DNA of 64,000 nt, taken from contig NZ_JBIWEX010000010.1 in NCBI RefSeq assembly GCF_044762745.1, forward strand, positions 77,726 through 141,725, given 5' to 3'. Each line of letters starts with the position of its first letter. The first letter of the stretch is position 1. A program made the position numbers and the translations under genes. Source of the stretch: Psychrobacillus sp044762745. Its GTDB lineage: Bacteria; Bacillota; Bacilli; Bacillales_A; Planococcaceae. This document shows, piece by piece, positions 63,483 to 64,000 of this stretch. The notes below the pieces were generated by a model that ran no database searches, was not told where the DNA came from, and was given only the letters and a program-made list of their open reading frames with translations.

Positions 63483-63584
63483 AACGTCACTGCTCAAAGT
63501 GAAAATTCAATAAGCGGTTGAATAAGCTTTAAACATCATAAAGCCAATAGTATTTCAATGCACAGATATCCAGTAAATAAAAAA

Positions 63585-63690
63585 AGCAATCAATCAATTA
63601 TAGAAAGCAACCAGTTCAATTTGGAAAGCAACTAAATTAGAACGGGAGCAACCAAATTGCTAGTGAAAGCAACCAATTCTTAATCTAACA
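63585..63690. repeat. Five-unit ~21-bp repeat array (core AGCAACCA)
   Basis: AGCAAYCA-like cores start at 63585, 63606, 63627, 63647 and 63668 (spacings 21, 21, 20, 21). It is the same design as the 6365 array but with a different core. Confidence 0.75.
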
Positions 63691-63867
63691 AGTATACATG
63701 GATTGAGACTACGATAAATTGGAGGTGTTATTCTAATAAATAGTTGAATGAAACAGGTTTTATCCTAGTAAATGCTCCAATGATTTGGAGACAGCATTTT
63801 CTAATTAGAGTTTAATAAATATTGCATGGTTGACCTATTAATTTAAATCTTTGATAAATACAGAAGC

Positions 63868-64000
63868 TAAATTAGCAAGAATTCACATTGATTGAAGCGG
63901 AAGGTGGCGACTCCAGGAGCGACCGAGCATAGGTTGCAACATATAGTGGGTGGGATTCCCACCGAGTAAGAACTAGCCATTCGCTCGTAGCGAGTCTTGG
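63868..64000 (+). repeat. Dispersed GC-rich repeat, inverse copy at window end
   Basis: CTAAATTAGCAAG, GATTGAAGCGGAAGG and GGCGACTCCAGGAGCG match, inverted, the end of the element at 63281-63482. A GGTGGGATTCCCACC palindrome follows. It runs off or ends near the window edge. Confidence 0.7.

Overview
The window looks like chromosome of a low-G+C, Gram-positive, spore-former-type bacterium (Bacillales, probably Bacillaceae or Planococcaceae/Caryophanaceae, close to Psychrobacillus, Lysinibacillus or Sporosarcina). The reasons are strong AGGAGG ribosome-binding sites with frequent TTG/GTG starts, a perfect CIRCE element on groESL, a sigma-D promoter on a chemoreceptor gene, and the B. subtilis-like gene order tsaE-tsaB-rimI-tsaD // ABC-F (ydiF) / rex / CPBP protease (ydiL) / groES-groEL. 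Genus is inference only.

Layout. (1) 1-2.7 kb: end of a urease operon (ureF partial, ureG, ureD, nickel permease), then yugN. (2) 3.3-12.3 kb: core block with the t6A genes, an intergenic cluster of DnaA-box-like sites with a 21-bp periodic repeat array, an ABC-F ATPase, rex, a CPBP protease and groESL; a dispersed repeat sits inside the groES-groEL spacer. (3) 12.3-30.7 kb: accessory region that looks like successive insertions at the 3' end of groEL. It holds three att-like copies of the groEL end, four decayed C-terminal fragments of one tyrosine recombinase and a duplicated small ORF. Cargo is a two-component system with a convergent ABC-2 exporter, a TetR/SDR pair, a guanine-riboswitch-controlled guanosine-type ABC importer (nupNOPQ-like), a protein of three fused RidA domains and a sigma-D chemoreceptor. 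(4) 30.7-33.7 kb: a secreted acidic repeat protein and an esterase. (5) 33.9-63.1 kb: a large purine/allantoin catabolic locus. (6) 63.1-64 kb: non-coding repeats.

How the allantoin locus works. Two PucI-type permeases (plus another NCS1 and an NCS2 permease) import allantoin and related bases. Two pairs of allantoinases make allantoate; AllC and AllE convert it to ureidoglycolate with release of ammonia; two AllD paralogues oxidise that to oxalurate. FdrA/YlbE/YlbF (AllFGH, oxamate carbamoyltransferase) split oxalurate to oxamate and carbamoyl phosphate, and carbamate kinase makes ATP. Two PucR-family regulators flank the transport and allantoinase genes. The permease-allantoinase-allantoinase block occurs twice, so this locus has expanded by internal duplication. 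No uricase or xanthine dehydrogenase is in the window.

Most notable for follow-up: the stacked island at groEL with eroded integrases, the DnaA-box cluster plus 21-bp array, the triple-RidA single chain, a likely AUA start codon on the first pucI, and the duplicated pucI-allB-allB2 block.
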